A stretch of DNA of 64,000 nt, from the NCBI RefSeq assembly GCF_001523745.2, contig NZ_CP013386.1:186001-250000 (forward strand). The letters run 5' to 3'. Positions 41,721 through 51,302 of this stretch are shown here, one piece after another. This DNA comes from Burkholderia mayonis (lineage in GTDB: Bacteria; Pseudomonadota; Gammaproteobacteria; Burkholderiales; Burkholderiaceae). The notes under the pieces were generated by a model, which did not search any database, was not told the origin of the DNA, and worked only from the letters and a program-made list of their open reading frames with translations. Position 1 is the stretch's first letter, and each line of letters begins with the position of its first letter. A program made the translations under genes and the position numbers.

Positions 41721-44018
41721 ATGACTCTCGATATCACACAGTTCTATCAGACGTTCTTCGACGAAGCCGACGAGCTGCTCGCGCAGATGGAGCAGCTCCT
41801 GCTGAACCTGGACGTCGCCTCGCCCGATCCCGAGGATCTGGCCGCGATCTTCCGCGCCGCGCATTCGATCAAGGGCGGCGCCGCGACGTTCGGCTTCACC
41901 GCGCTCACGGAGACGACGCACATCCTCGAATCGCTGCTCGATCGCGCGCGCAACCACGAACTGACACTGACGAAGGAGATGGTCGATGCGTTCCTCGAGA
42001 CAAAGGACGTGCTGTCCGACCAGCTCGCCGACTACCGCGCGAGCGCCGAGCCCGACGCGGCCGCGGCCGCCGCGATCTGCGGGAAGCTCGAACGGCTGAA
42101 AGCGTCGGCGAGCGGCGCGCAGGCAGCGCCTGCCGCAGCGGCGGCACCGGCCGCAGCTCAACCGGCTGCGCCCGCTCCAGCCGCCGCGTCTGCCGCACCC
42201 GCCGCGCCGACGGCAGACCTCTTCGGCGTGCCCGAGCACGTCGTCGAGCAGGCAGTCGAGGCCGCGCATCCGGCGCCCGGCGCGCCCGACGCCGCAGGCG
42301 GCGACGGCCCGCATCTGAAGATCACGCTGACGGGCGTCGGCGACAAGGACCAGGAACTGCTGACCGAGGAGCTCGGCAATCTCGGGCAGATCGTCGGCCG
42401 CGTGAAGGCGGGCGACGCGCTCACGCTGTGGCTCGAAACCGACGTGCCGTCGGACGACATCATCGCCGTGTGCTGCTTCGTGATCGACGAAAGCCAGATC
42501 GCGATCGGTCGCGGCACCGCGCCGGGCACCGGAGCGGCGCAGTCCGAGGCGGCCGCCGCGACGCAGGCGGCGTCGCAGTCGTACGAAGCCGAACGCGAGC
42601 CTGAGCTCGCCGAAGCCGCGGCGGAACCGGCCACGGCCCGGCCGGCGGCGCCCGCCGCCGAAGCGAAGCCGGCTGCGCAACCCGCCGCGCCGAGTGCGCC
42701 CGTCGCGGCCGCCGCCGCGCCGGCGGCCGCGGCTCCCGCCGCACAAAGCGCGGCGCAAGCCGCCGCGCAGCATCACGACGACCGCAAGCCGCGCCCGGTC
42801 GCCGCCGCGAGCGCGGAGGGCAGCTCGATCCGCGTGGGCGTCGAGAAGGTCGACCAGTTGATCAACCTCGTCGGCGAGCTCGTGATCACGCAGGCGATGC
42901 TCGCGGAGACGACGAGCGCGTTCGATCCGGCGCTGCACGACCGCCTGTACAACGGCATGGCGCAGCTCGAGCGCAACGCGCGCGATTTGCAGGAAGCGGT
43001 GATGTCGATCCGGATGATGCCGATGGACTATGTGTTCAGCCGCTTCCCGCGGCTCGTGCGCGACCTTGCTGGCAAGCTCGGCAAGCAGGTCGAGCTCGTC
43101 ACGTTCGGCCAGGCAACCGAGCTCGACAAGAGCCTCATCGAGCGGATCATCGATCCGCTCACCCACCTCGTGCGCAACAGCCTCGACCACGGGATCGAAA
43201 CCGTCGAGGCGCGCCGCGCGGCGGGCAAGGATGCGGTCGGCCAGCTCGTGCTGTCGGCCGCGCATCACGGCGGCAACATCGTGATCGAGGTCAGTGACGA
43301 CGGCGCGGGCCTGAACCGCGACAGGATCCTCGCGAAGGCCGCGAAGCAGGGGATGCAGATCTCCGAGAACATCAGCGACGACGAGGTGTGGAACCTCATC
43401 TTCGCGCCGGGCTTCTCGACGGCCGAAGTCGTGACCGACGTGTCCGGCCGCGGCGTCGGGATGGACGTCGTCAAGCGCAACATCCAGTCGATGGGCGGGC
43501 ACGTCGAGATCTCGTCGCAGGCCGGCCGTGGCACGACGACGCGGATCGTGCTGCCGCTCACGCTCGCCATTCTCGACGGGATGTCGGTGAAGGTCGGCAG
43601 CGAGATCTTCATCCTGCCGCTCAACTTCGTGATGGAGTCGCTGCAGCCGTCGGCCGAAGACATCTACACGATCGGCAACGGCGAGCGCGTCGTGCGCGTG
43701 CGCGGCGAATATCTGCCGCTCGTCGCGCTGCACGAGGTGTTCTCGGTCGACGACGCGCGCACCGATCCGACGCAGGGCATCGTCACGATCATGCAGACGG
43801 AAGGCCGCCGCTTCGCGATGCTGATCGACGAACTGGTGGGCCAGCAGCAGGTGGTCGTCAAGAACCTCGAGACGAACTACCGCAAGGTGTACGGCATTTC
43901 CGCCGCGACGATTCTCGGCGACGGCAGCGTCGCGCTGATCGTCGACGTCGCGGCGCTCAATCGCGAAACCCGCTCGACGCACGGCGCGCACGCGAGCGCC
44001 GCGCTCGCCGCGTCCTAA
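41721..44018 (+). CDS. cheA: chemotaxis histidine kinase CheA
   Basis: 765 residues. P1 HPt with His48 in AAHSIKGGAATFGF; P2-like region near 195-250 (LKITLTGVGDKDQELLTEEL); a long Ala/Pro-rich linker (about 265-355); P3 dimerisation from about 370; P4 ATPase with N box HLVRNSLDHGIE, G1 VSDDGAGLN and G2 GRGVGMDVV; P5 CheW-like. Two Ala/Pro-rich linkers make it longer than E. coli CheA (654). Phosphorylates CheY and CheB. Confidence 0.97.
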   Translation: MTLDITQFYQTFFDEADELLAQMEQLLLNLDVASPDPEDLAAIFRAAHSIKGGAATFGFTALTETTHILESLLDRARNHELTLTKEMVDAFLETKDVLSDQLADYRASAEPDAAAAAAICGKLERLKASASGAQAAPAAAAAPAAAQPAAPAPAAASAAPAAPTADLFGVPEHVVEQAVEAAHPAPGAPDAAGGDGPHLKITLTGVGDKDQELLTEELGNLGQIVGRVKAGDALTLWLETDVPSDDIIAVCCFVIDESQIAIGRGTAPGTGAAQSEAAAATQAASQSYEAEREPELAEAAAEPATARPAAPAAEAKPAAQPAAPSAPVAAAAAPAAAAPAAQSAAQAAAQHHDDRKPRPVAAASAEGSSIRVGVEKVDQLINLVGELVITQAMLAETTSAFDPALHDRLYNGMAQLERNARDLQEAVMSIRMMPMDYVFSRFPRLVRDLAGKLGKQVELVTFGQATELDKSLIERIIDPLTHLVRNSLDHGIETVEARRAAGKDAVGQLVLSAAHHGGNIVIEVSDDGAGLNRDRILAKAAKQGMQISENISDDEVWNLIFAPGFSTAEVVTDVSGRGVGMDVVKRNIQSMGGHVEISSQAGRGTTTRIVLPLTLAILDGMSVKVGSEIFILPLNFVMESLQPSAEDIYTIGNGERVVRVRGEYLPLVALHEVFSVDDARTDPTQGIVTIMQTEGRRFAMLIDELVGQQQVVVKNLETNYRKVYGISAATILGDGSVALIVDVAALNRETRSTHGAHASAALAAS

Positions 44019-44048
44019 CTTACGTCATCCATCGACCTGGGGGCTAAT

Positions 44049-44576
44049 GTGTCCGAAGTCCAAACGAACAATTCGGCCGCCGCGAACGCGGCCAACCGCC
44101 GCGACGCCGAGCAGGGCGACGCGGCGGGCCAGGAGTTTCTCGTCTTCACGCTCGGCGACGAGGAATACGGCATCGATATTCTCAAGGTGCAGGAAATCCG
44201 CGGTTACGACAGCGTCACGCGGATCGCGAACGCGCCCGAGTTCATCAAGGGCGTGATCAACCTGCGCGGGATCATCGTGCCCATCGTCGACATGCGGATC
44301 AAGTTCCATCTCGGCCGCGTCGACTACGACCATCAGACGGTCGTGATCATCCTGAACGTCGCGCACCGCGTCGTCGGGATGGTCGTCGACGGCGTGTCCG
44401 ACGTGCTCACGCTGTCCACCGAGCAGATCATGCCGGCGCCGGAGTTCGGCGGCGTGCTGACGACCGAATACCTGACGGGTCTCGGCACGGTCGACGGCCG
44501 GATGCTGATCCTGATGGACATCGAGAAGCTGATGACGAGCAAGGAGATGGCGCTGATCGACACGCTCGGCGCGTGA
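44049..44576 (+). CDS. cheW: chemotaxis coupling protein CheW
   Basis: 175 residues; GTG start at 44049. [26 protein letters not shown]-type [16 protein letters not shown] and VVDGVSDVL mark the CheW fold. Links receptors to CheA. N-terminal 25 residues are a flexible Asn/Ala-rich tail. Confidence 0.96.
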   Translation: MSEVQTNNSAAANAANRRDAEQGDAAGQEFLVFTLGDEEYGIDILKVQEIRGYDSVTRIANAPEFIKGVINLRGIIVPIVDMRIKFHLGRVDYDHQTVVIILNVAHRVVGMVVDGVSDVLTLSTEQIMPAPEFGGVLTTEYLTGLGTVDGRMLILMDIEKLMTSKEMALIDTLGA

Positions 44577-44634
44577 ACGGGCGCGCCGCGCTGTCGCACG
44601 CGACGCACGCAACGGAACTACGGGGGAGCTGACG

Positions 44635-46659
44635 ATGCTGCACAACTGGTCGATCCGCACGACGCTGACGGCCGTCGGATTAATGCTGGTGCTCGTCGCC
44701 GCGCTGGTCGGCGGGCTCGGGCTGTACGCGCTCAATCACGCGAGCCGCTCGCTCGACGCGATCGCGCACGGCGATCTGCCGACGATCCACACGCTCGACG
44801 ACGCGTCGTCGTACCTGCTGCGCTCGCGCGTCGCGCTCGACCGTTTCAAGACGCTGTCCGAGGCCGGCAACGCCGACGAGGCGCAGAAGGTGCTGTCGCG
44901 CGCGCAGGAGCTGTACGCGAAGTCGGCGCAGAACTGGCAGACGTATCTCGCGGCATCGAAGGAAGGCATCGACCAGGCGCTCACGGACGCGCTCGCCGCG
45001 CGCTACGCGACGCTGACGAAGGAAGGCGTCGAGCCGGAATTCGCGGCCGCGCATGCGGGCGACCTCGCCGCGTATCACGCGATCGCCGACACGAAGATCA
45101 GCCCGATGTTCGTCGCATACGACAGCGCGGCGTCCGCGGTGGTCGCCGCGTATTCGAAGCGCGCGGAATCGCGCTTCGACGCGACGCAGGCGCGCATTTC
45201 GCTGATGATTGCGTTGATCGCGGCGGGCATCGTCATCGCGTTCCTGATGGTGATCGGCATTCGCTTCGCGCTGCGTGGGCTCATCGTGCAGCCGCTCAAC
45301 GTCGCGATCGCGCAGTTCGAGCGGATCTCGGCGGGCGACCTCACGCAAGCGTCGCAGGGCGCGGGCAAGAACGAAATCGGCCGGCTGTTCCACGGCATCG
45401 GCCGGATGCAGGCGGCCGTCGCCGACATGGTGAAGGCCGTGCATCGCGGCGCGGCGGCGGTCGACGCCGGCGCGCGCGAGATCTCGAGCGGCAACGCCGA
45501 TCTGTCGGCGCGCACCGAATCGCAGGCGGCGTCGCTGCAGGAAACCGCGTCGAGCATGGAGCAGCTCACGGGCACGGTGCGCCAGAACGCGGAGAACGCG
45601 CGGCAGGCGAGCCAGCTCGCGGTCAACGCTTCCGACATCGCGACGCAAGGCGGCGAGGTCGTCGGCCGGGTCGTCACGACGATGCAGGACATCGCGGCGA
45701 GCTCGACGAAGGTCGCCGACATCATCGGCACGATCGAAGGCATCGCATTCCAGACCAACATCCTCGCGCTGAACGCGGCCGTCGAAGCGGCGCGCGCGGG
45801 CGAGCAGGGCCGAGGCTTCGCGGTCGTCGCGGGCGAGGTGCGCTCGCTCGCGCAGCGCAGCGCGACGGCCGCCAAGGAAATCAAGCAGTTGATCGGCGAC
45901 TCCGCGCACAAGGTGCAAAGCGGCTCGGCGCTCGTCGAGCGCGCGGGCACGACGATGGCCGAGATCGTTCAGGCGGTGCGCCGCGTGACGGACATCATGG
46001 GCGAGATCAGCGCGGCGTCCGAAGAGCAGTCGACGGGTATCGTCCAGGTGAATCGCGCGGTCAGCCAGATGGACGCCGTCACGCAGCAGAACGCGGCGCT
46101 CGTCGAAGAGGCGGCCGCCGCTGCCGCGTCGCTCGAAGAGCAGACGCGGCAGATGACGCAGGTCGTGTCGGTCTGGCGGGTCGAAGGCGGGATCGCGTCC
46201 GCCGCGGCGCCGTCCGGCGCGGCTTCGTCGGGTGCGAAGGCGCATGCGAACGCGGGGTCGCCGAGCGAGCCGTCGGCTGCTTCGACGACGTCACGCGCGC
46301 CCGCTGCCGGCAAGCCTGCGACCACCGGCGCGTCCGGATCGTCGTCGGCTTCGGCCGCCGCGGCGCCGGCTGCCGCACTCGGCGCCCGCGCGGCGCATGG
46401 CACTGCGCCGCAGCCCGCGAAGAAGCCCGCCGACGCGCCGAAGTCGGCCGCGTCCCCGGCGTCTTCCGCCTATGCGCCGAAGCTCGCGAAGCCGGGCGCA
46501 GCCGCGCATCCGTCGCCAAGCAAGGCCGGCGCGGCCGCCGCGCCGCAAGCTGCCGCCGCTTCCGCGTCCTCCTTCGCGCTCAAGCGCCCGGTGCTGTCGG
46601 GCGAGTCGAAGCCCGCGGCCGCCTCGGCGTCCTCCGACGACGACTGGGAAACCTTTTGA
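44635..46659 (+). CDS. tar: Tar-like methyl-accepting chemotaxis protein with WETF tail
   Basis: 674 residues. TM1 at about 10-32, a four-helix-bundle periplasmic domain (about 33-190), TM2 about 193-213, HAMP, then the signalling hairpin ([20 protein letters not shown] near 375). After the methylation helices comes an Ala/Ser/Pro/Lys-rich linker of about 140 residues (about 525-665), ending in SSDDDWETF. The C-terminal WETF corresponds to the NWETF docking tag of E. coli Tar/Tsr that binds CheR and CheB. cheR follows after 3 bp. Confidence 0.94.
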   Translation: MLHNWSIRTTLTAVGLMLVLVAALVGGLGLYALNHASRSLDAIAHGDLPTIHTLDDASSYLLRSRVALDRFKTLSEAGNADEAQKVLSRAQELYAKSAQNWQTYLAASKEGIDQALTDALAARYATLTKEGVEPEFAAAHAGDLAAYHAIADTKISPMFVAYDSAASAVVAAYSKRAESRFDATQARISLMIALIAAGIVIAFLMVIGIRFALRGLIVQPLNVAIAQFERISAGDLTQASQGAGKNEIGRLFHGIGRMQAAVADMVKAVHRGAAAVDAGAREISSGNADLSARTESQAASLQETASSMEQLTGTVRQNAENARQASQLAVNASDIATQGGEVVGRVVTTMQDIAASSTKVADIIGTIEGIAFQTNILALNAAVEAARAGEQGRGFAVVAGEVRSLAQRSATAAKEIKQLIGDSAHKVQSGSALVERAGTTMAEIVQAVRRVTDIMGEISAASEEQSTGIVQVNRAVSQMDAVTQQNAALVEEAAAAAASLEEQTRQMTQVVSVWRVEGGIASAAAPSGAASSGAKAHANAGSPSEPSAASTTSRAPAAGKPATTGASGSSSASAAAAPAAALGARAAHGTAPQPAKKPADAPKSAASPASSAYAPKLAKPGAAAHPSPSKAGAAAAPQAAAASASSFALKRPVLSGESKPAAASASSDDDWETF

Positions 46660-46662
46660 GCC

Positions 46663-47610
46663 ATGATGCCCGCACGCGCCGCCTCTCGTCTCGACGCACT
46701 CGAACCGCAAGAACGGTCGGGCGACGCTGCGCGGGACTTCGAATTCACGTCCGCCGACTTCACGAAGATCCGCGCGCTGATCCATCGGCGCGCGGGCATC
46801 TCGCTGTCCGAGCACAAGCGCGACATGGCATACAGCCGCCTTGCGCGGCGCCTGCGCGCGCGCGGACTCAACCGTTTCTGCGACTACCTCGAGCTGCTCG
46901 AGCGTGAAAACGACCCGGCCGAATGGGAAGCGTTCACGAACTCGCTGACGACGAACCTGACTGCGTTCTTCCGCGAGTCGCATCACTTCCCGATCCTCGC
47001 CGAATTCGTCAAGCGCCGCGAACAGCCGGTATCGGTGTGGTGCTCGGCGGCGTCGACGGGCGAAGAGCCGTATTCGATCGCGATGACGCTCGTCGAGGCG
47101 CTCGGCGATTCGGCCGCGCGCTCGGCGACCGTGCTCGCGACCGACCTCGACACGCAGGTGCTCGCGAAGGCGGAAGCTGGCGTCTATGCGTTCGAGCAGG
47201 TGAAGCACCTGTCGCCCGAGCGGCTCAAGCGCTTCTTCCTGAAAGGCACGGGTACGCAGGCGGGCCGCGTGAAGGTGCGCCCCGAGCTGCGCGCGATGAT
47301 CCGCTTCGCGCAGCTCAACTTGACGGACGCCGACTACGGCTTCACGAAGCCGTTCGACGCGATCTTCTGCCGCAACGTGATGATCTACTTCGACAAGCCG
47401 ACGCAGTCGCAGGTGCTCGCGCGCTTCGAGCCGCTGATGAAGCCGGGCGGCCTGTTGTTCGCCGGCCATTCGGAGAACTTCACGTACGTGACGCAGGCGT
47501 TCCATCTGCGCGGGCAGACGGTCTACGAGCTGACGCGCGACGGGTATTCCGCCGCGCCGCGCGTGCGTTCGCGCATCGGCGCGGCCGCGGCCGAGGAGGA
47601 ACTCCGATGA
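46663..47610 (+). CDS. cheR: chemotaxis protein methyltransferase CheR
   Basis: 315 residues. N-terminal helical domain ([20 protein letters not shown]) and a SAM-binding domain ([46 protein letters not shown]). Methylates receptor glutamates. The beta-subdomain that binds the WETF tag is present. ATGA overlap with cheD. Confidence 0.96.
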   Translation: MMPARAASRLDALEPQERSGDAARDFEFTSADFTKIRALIHRRAGISLSEHKRDMAYSRLARRLRARGLNRFCDYLELLERENDPAEWEAFTNSLTTNLTAFFRESHHFPILAEFVKRREQPVSVWCSAASTGEEPYSIAMTLVEALGDSAARSATVLATDLDTQVLAKAEAGVYAFEQVKHLSPERLKRFFLKGTGTQAGRVKVRPELRAMIRFAQLNLTDADYGFTKPFDAIFCRNVMIYFDKPTQSQVLARFEPLMKPGGLLFAGHSENFTYVTQAFHLRGQTVYELTRDGYSAAPRVRSRIGAAAAEEELR

Positions 47611-48305
47611 GCGGGCTGCCGATCGCGACCAATCATTATTTCGACGCGCACTTCCACCGCCGCGGCGTGAAGCTGCTGCCGAACGAGTTCTACACGACGC
47701 GCGAGGACATGGTGCTCGTCACCGTGCTCGGCTCGTGCGTCGCCGCGTGCCTGCACGATCCGATCGCGCGGATCGGCGGGATGAACCACTTCATGCTGCC
47801 GGACGACGGCGCGGACCCGTCCGCCGCCGCGTCCGAATCGATGCGCTACGGCGCGTACGCGATGGAAGTGCTGATCAACGAGCTCATCAAGGCGGGCGGC
47901 CGCCGCGAGCGCTTCGAAGCGAAGGTGTTCGGCGGGGCGGCCGTGCTCGCCGGGATGACGACGATCAACATCGGCGATCGCAACGCCGATTTCGCGCGCC
48001 GCTATCTCGCGCTCGAGCGCATCCGCATCACCGCCGAGGATCTGCAGGGCGTGCATCCGCGCAAGGTCGCGTTCATGCCGCACACGGGGCAGGCGATGGT
48101 GAAGAAGTTGCGCGTGCAGGCGCCCGACGTCGCCGAGCGGGAAGCCGCGCTCGCGCGCGAGGCGCGGGGCGAGCGCGCCGCCCGTCCGCGCCCGCGCGTC
48201 GAGCTGTTCGGGACGCCCGCGCCCAAGGCGGATGCGAAGCCCCGCATCGAATTGTTCGGTACGCGGGCCGCGTCGCAGCCCGCCACAAGAAAGCAGGAGG
48301 CTTGA
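47607..48305 (+). CDS. cheD: chemoreceptor glutamine deamidase CheD
   Basis: 232 residues from an ATG overlapping the cheR stop. Active site Cys in [13 protein letters not shown] and His in GGMNHFMLP; fold motif [12 protein letters not shown]. Deamidates receptor Gln to Glu. The C-terminal extension carries two copies of PR(V/I)ELFGT (about 197 and 215) not found in short CheD proteins. Confidence 0.95.
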   Translation: MSGLPIATNHYFDAHFHRRGVKLLPNEFYTTREDMVLVTVLGSCVAACLHDPIARIGGMNHFMLPDDGADPSAAASESMRYGAYAMEVLINELIKAGGRRERFEAKVFGGAAVLAGMTTINIGDRNADFARRYLALERIRITAEDLQGVHPRKVAFMPHTGQAMVKKLRVQAPDVAEREAALAREARGERAARPRPRVELFGTPAPKADAKPRIELFGTRAASQPATRKQEA

Positions 48306-48310
48306 ACGCT

Positions 48311-49399
48311 GTGCAGAAGAAAATCAAAGTGCTGTGTGTCGACGATTCGGCGCTGATCCGCAGCTTGATGACCGAAATCATCAACAGCCAGCCCGACATG
48401 GAGGTGTGCGCGACGGCGCCCGATCCGCTCGTCGCGCGCGAGCTGATCAAGCAGCACAACCCGGACGTGCTGACGCTCGACGTCGAAATGCCGCGGATGG
48501 ACGGCCTCGACTTCCTCGAGAAGCTGATGCGCCTGCGGCCGATGCCGGTCGTGATGGTGTCGTCGCTGACCGAGCGCGGCTCGGAAATCACGCTGCGCGC
48601 GCTCGAGCTCGGCGCGGTCGACTTCGTCACGAAGCCGCGCGTCGGGATTCGCGACGGGATGCTCGAATACTCGGAAAGGCTGGCCGACAAGGTGCGCGCC
48701 GCGTCGCGCGCGCGCGTGCGGCAGAATCCGCAGCCGCACGCGGCCGCCGCCGCGCCCGGCCACGCCGGCGCCGCCGCGCCGCTCATCAACAATCCGCTCG
48801 TCAGTACCGAGAAGCTGATCATCGTCGGTGCGTCGACGGGCGGCACCGAGGCGATCCGCGAGGTGCTGACGCCGCTGCCGCCCGACGCGCCCGCCGTCCT
48901 GATCGCGCAGCACATGCCGCCCGGCTTCACGCGCTCGTTCGCGCAGCGCCTGAACGGACTGTGCCGGATCTCGGTGAAGGAGGCGGAGCACGGCGAGCGC
49001 GTGCTGCCGGGCCACGCGTACATCGCGCCCGGCCACGCGCACCTGCTGCTCGCGCGAAGCGGCGCGAACTACATCGCGCATCTGTCGGACGATCCGCCCG
49101 TCAACCGCCATCGCCCGTCGGTCGACGTGCTGTTCCGCTCGGCCGCGCAGCACGCGGGCAAGAACGCGCTCGGCGTGATCCTGACCGGGATGGGCCGCGA
49201 CGGCGCGGCCGGGCTGCTTGAAATGAAAAAGGCGGGCGCGTATACGTTCGCCCAGGACGAGGCGAGCTGCGTCGTGTTCGGGATGCCGCGCGAGGCGATC
49301 GCGATGGGCGGCGTCGACGACGTCGCGCCCCTTTCCGACATGAGTCGCCGTATCATGGCGCGCCTTGCGTCGATGGGCGACCGCGTGCAGCGCGTGTAA
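48311..49399 (+). CDS. cheB: protein-glutamate methylesterase CheB
   Basis: 362 residues from GTG 48311 ([20 protein letters not shown]), which has AGGAGG 10 bp upstream; TTG 48302 would lie only one base from it. Receiver Asp57 in [11 protein letters not shown]; Ala-rich linker; catalytic triad Ser in [10 protein letters not shown], His in QHMPPGFT, Asp in [10 protein letters not shown]. Removes methyl groups from receptors when phosphorylated by CheA. Confidence 0.95.
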   Translation: MQKKIKVLCVDDSALIRSLMTEIINSQPDMEVCATAPDPLVARELIKQHNPDVLTLDVEMPRMDGLDFLEKLMRLRPMPVVMVSSLTERGSEITLRALELGAVDFVTKPRVGIRDGMLEYSERLADKVRAASRARVRQNPQPHAAAAAPGHAGAAAPLINNPLVSTEKLIIVGASTGGTEAIREVLTPLPPDAPAVLIAQHMPPGFTRSFAQRLNGLCRISVKEAEHGERVLPGHAYIAPGHAHLLLARSGANYIAHLSDDPPVNRHRPSVDVLFRSAAQHAGKNALGVILTGMGRDGAAGLLEMKKAGAYTFAQDEASCVVFGMPREAIAMGGVDDVAPLSDMSRRIMARLASMGDRVQRV

Positions 49400-49445
49400 C
49401 CCTAGGCGCGACCGTTACAGGACACGAATCAGGAAAGGAACAGAG

Positions 49446-49844
49446 ATGATGGACAAGAGCATGAAGATTTTGGTGGTGGACGATTTTCCGACGATGCGTC
49501 GGATCGTCCGCAACTTGTTGAAAGAGCTGGGCTATTCGAACGTCGACGAGGCGGAGGACGGCCTCGCCGGGCTTGCGCGGCTGCGCGGCGGCGGCTACGA
49601 CTTCGTGATCTCCGACTGGAACATGCCGAACCTCGACGGCCTCGCGATGCTGAAGGAGATCCGCGCGGACGCGTCGCTGTCGCATCTGCCGGTGCTGATG
49701 GTGACGGCCGAGTCGAAGAAGGAGAACATCATCGCGGCCGCGCAGGCGGGCGCGAGCGGCTATGTCGTGAAGCCCTTTACGGCGGCGACCCTCGACGAGA
49801 AGCTCAACAAGATTCTGGAAAAGATGGCGAAAGCGGGGAGCTGA
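49446..49844 (+). CDS. cheY: chemotaxis response regulator CheY
   Basis: 132 residues. Asp57 in [12 protein letters not shown], Thr87 in MVTAES, Lys109 in VVKPF match E. coli CheY number for number. Phospho-CheY binds FliM to reverse rotation. A second ATG three bases later is possible. cheZ follows at once. Confidence 0.97.
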   Translation: MMDKSMKILVVDDFPTMRRIVRNLLKELGYSNVDEAEDGLAGLARLRGGGYDFVISDWNMPNLDGLAMLKEIRADASLSHLPVLMVTAESKKENIIAAAQAGASGYVVKPFTAATLDEKLNKILEKMAKAGS

Positions 49845-49845
49845 C

Positions 49846-50574
49846 GTGAACGAGCCGATCAATGCGGCGCTTGCCGGCGCGAGTGCCGACGAACGCCTTG
49901 CCGACGCCGCCGATCTGGCGAGCGACCGTATTCTCGCGCGCATCGGCCAACTGACGCGCACGCTGCGCGACTCGATGCGCGAGCTGGGACTCGACAAGCA
50001 CGTCGAGAAGGCAGCGGAAGCCGTGCCGGATGCGCGCGATCGGCTGCGCTACGTCGTCGCGATGACCGAGCAGGCGGCCGAGCGCGTGCTGACCGCGATC
50101 GAGATCGCGAAGCCCGTGCAGGTGCGCCTGCAGGAAGAGGCCGCGGCGCTCGACGCGCGCTGGGCGAAGTGGTACGAATCGCCGATCGAGCGCGCGGAAG
50201 TGCGCGTCCTGATGGACGACACGCGTGCGTTCCTGCGCGCGTTGCCGGAGGCGACGGGCGCGACCAACGCGCAATTGCTCGAGATCATGCTCGCGCAGGA
50301 CTTCCAGGATCTGACGGGCCAGGTGATCAAGAAGATCATGGATATGGTCTATCTGATCGAGCAGCAACTGCTGACCGTGCTGGTCGAAAACATCGCGCCC
50401 GAACGGCGCGAGCAGTTCGCCGCAACGGCCGCCGCGCTCGCCGCCGAGCAGGCGGGCGGCGCGATCACGCCGGAATCGCTGCTGAATGGGCCGCAAATCA
50501 ACCCGGAAGGGAAGGCGGATGTCGTGCAGGATCAGGCGCAAGTCGACGATCTGCTGGCGAGCCTCGGCTTTTGA
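49846..50574 (+). CDS. cheZ: CheY-P phosphatase CheZ
   Basis: 242 residues, GTG start one base after the cheY stop. Catalytic segment [20 protein letters not shown] includes the Gln that activates water; the C-terminal CheY-binding peptide [10 protein letters not shown] is present. Last gene of the mot-che operon. Confidence 0.96.
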   Translation: MNEPINAALAGASADERLADAADLASDRILARIGQLTRTLRDSMRELGLDKHVEKAAEAVPDARDRLRYVVAMTEQAAERVLTAIEIAKPVQVRLQEEAAALDARWAKWYESPIERAEVRVLMDDTRAFLRALPEATGATNAQLLEIMLAQDFQDLTGQVIKKIMDMVYLIEQQLLTVLVENIAPERREQFAATAAALAAEQAGGAITPESLLNGPQINPEGKADVVQDQAQVDDLLASLGF

Positions 50575-50776
50575 GTCGATTTGTTTTGCAGTATTTAAGA
50601 GATCGTCAAGATTAATGCCAATAGGCTCCTGACATAAGAGACAGGCATACTACGCTCCTGGTTTGCGGGCTCTCGATGGCTTTCTTTTCGCTTTCGATTG
50701 TCGATAATGAGCGGTGCGTGAACCGGCAGACGTCACGCCGCCCGAGATGCAGAGCCTGAATTCGAGGAGGAATGGA

Positions 50777-51280
50777 GTGAGATCGAGTCGATTTCGCCGG
50801 ATCGCCGCGACGGCGGCCGGCTTCATGTGCGCGTGGCTTGCCGCGCCCGTCCACGCGGGCCTCGGCGGCGCGCCGATGACACCGCCCGCCGCGGATACCG
50901 CCGCGACGGTGCGTTCGATGCAGCGCAGCATCCATGCGGCGGGCGGCGCATCGACGGCCGCCGTCGGCTACACAGTGCGGGAAACCACGCTCGGCTCGGG
51001 CACTGTCGTGCGCGAGTACGTCTCGACGGCAGGCACCGTGTTCGCGTTGTCGTGGCGAGGCCCCGTCGCGCCGGATCTCTCTGATCTGCTCGGCAGCTAT
51101 TTCCCGCAATACGAGGCGGGCGTGAAGGCGTCCCACGCCGCACGCGGGCCGCGCGCGCCGGCCGCGATCGACACGAGCGGGCTCGTCGTCCACACGGGCG
51201 GCCACATGGGCTCGTACTCCGGTCAGGCGTGGCTGCCGCAGGCGCTGCCTGCCGGCTTCTCCAGCAACGACGTCCAGTGA
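50777..51280 (+). CDS. DUF2844 periplasmic protein
   Basis: 167 residues from GTG 50777, chosen because AGGAGG ends 6 bp before it; upstream frame has none. Signal peptide with cleavage after PVHA, giving mature GLGGAP. The domain (YTVRETTLGSGTVVREYVST, VFALSWRGPVAPDLSDLLGS) is DUF2844, almost always next to a DUF3443 gene in Burkholderia. No catalytic motif. Possible propeptide, inhibitor or substrate of the neighbour, by inference. Confidence 0.85.
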   Translation: MRSSRFRRIAATAAGFMCAWLAAPVHAGLGGAPMTPPAADTAATVRSMQRSIHAAGGASTAAVGYTVRETTLGSGTVVREYVSTAGTVFALSWRGPVAPDLSDLLGSYFPQYEAGVKASHAARGPRAPAAIDTSGLVVHTGGHMGSYSGQAWLPQALPAGFSSNDVQ

Positions 51281-51302
51281 TCGCGACGGGAGGGGACAGA
51301 TC

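Noticed and set aside
41577..43991. 804-codon open frame on the minus strand
   Set aside because: Antisense of cheA, with low-complexity Arg/Asp/Val composition and no domain.
48302..48310. TTG start for cheB
   Set aside because: Only one base from AGGAGG; GTG 48311 has workable spacing and gives the usual [13 protein letters not shown] start.
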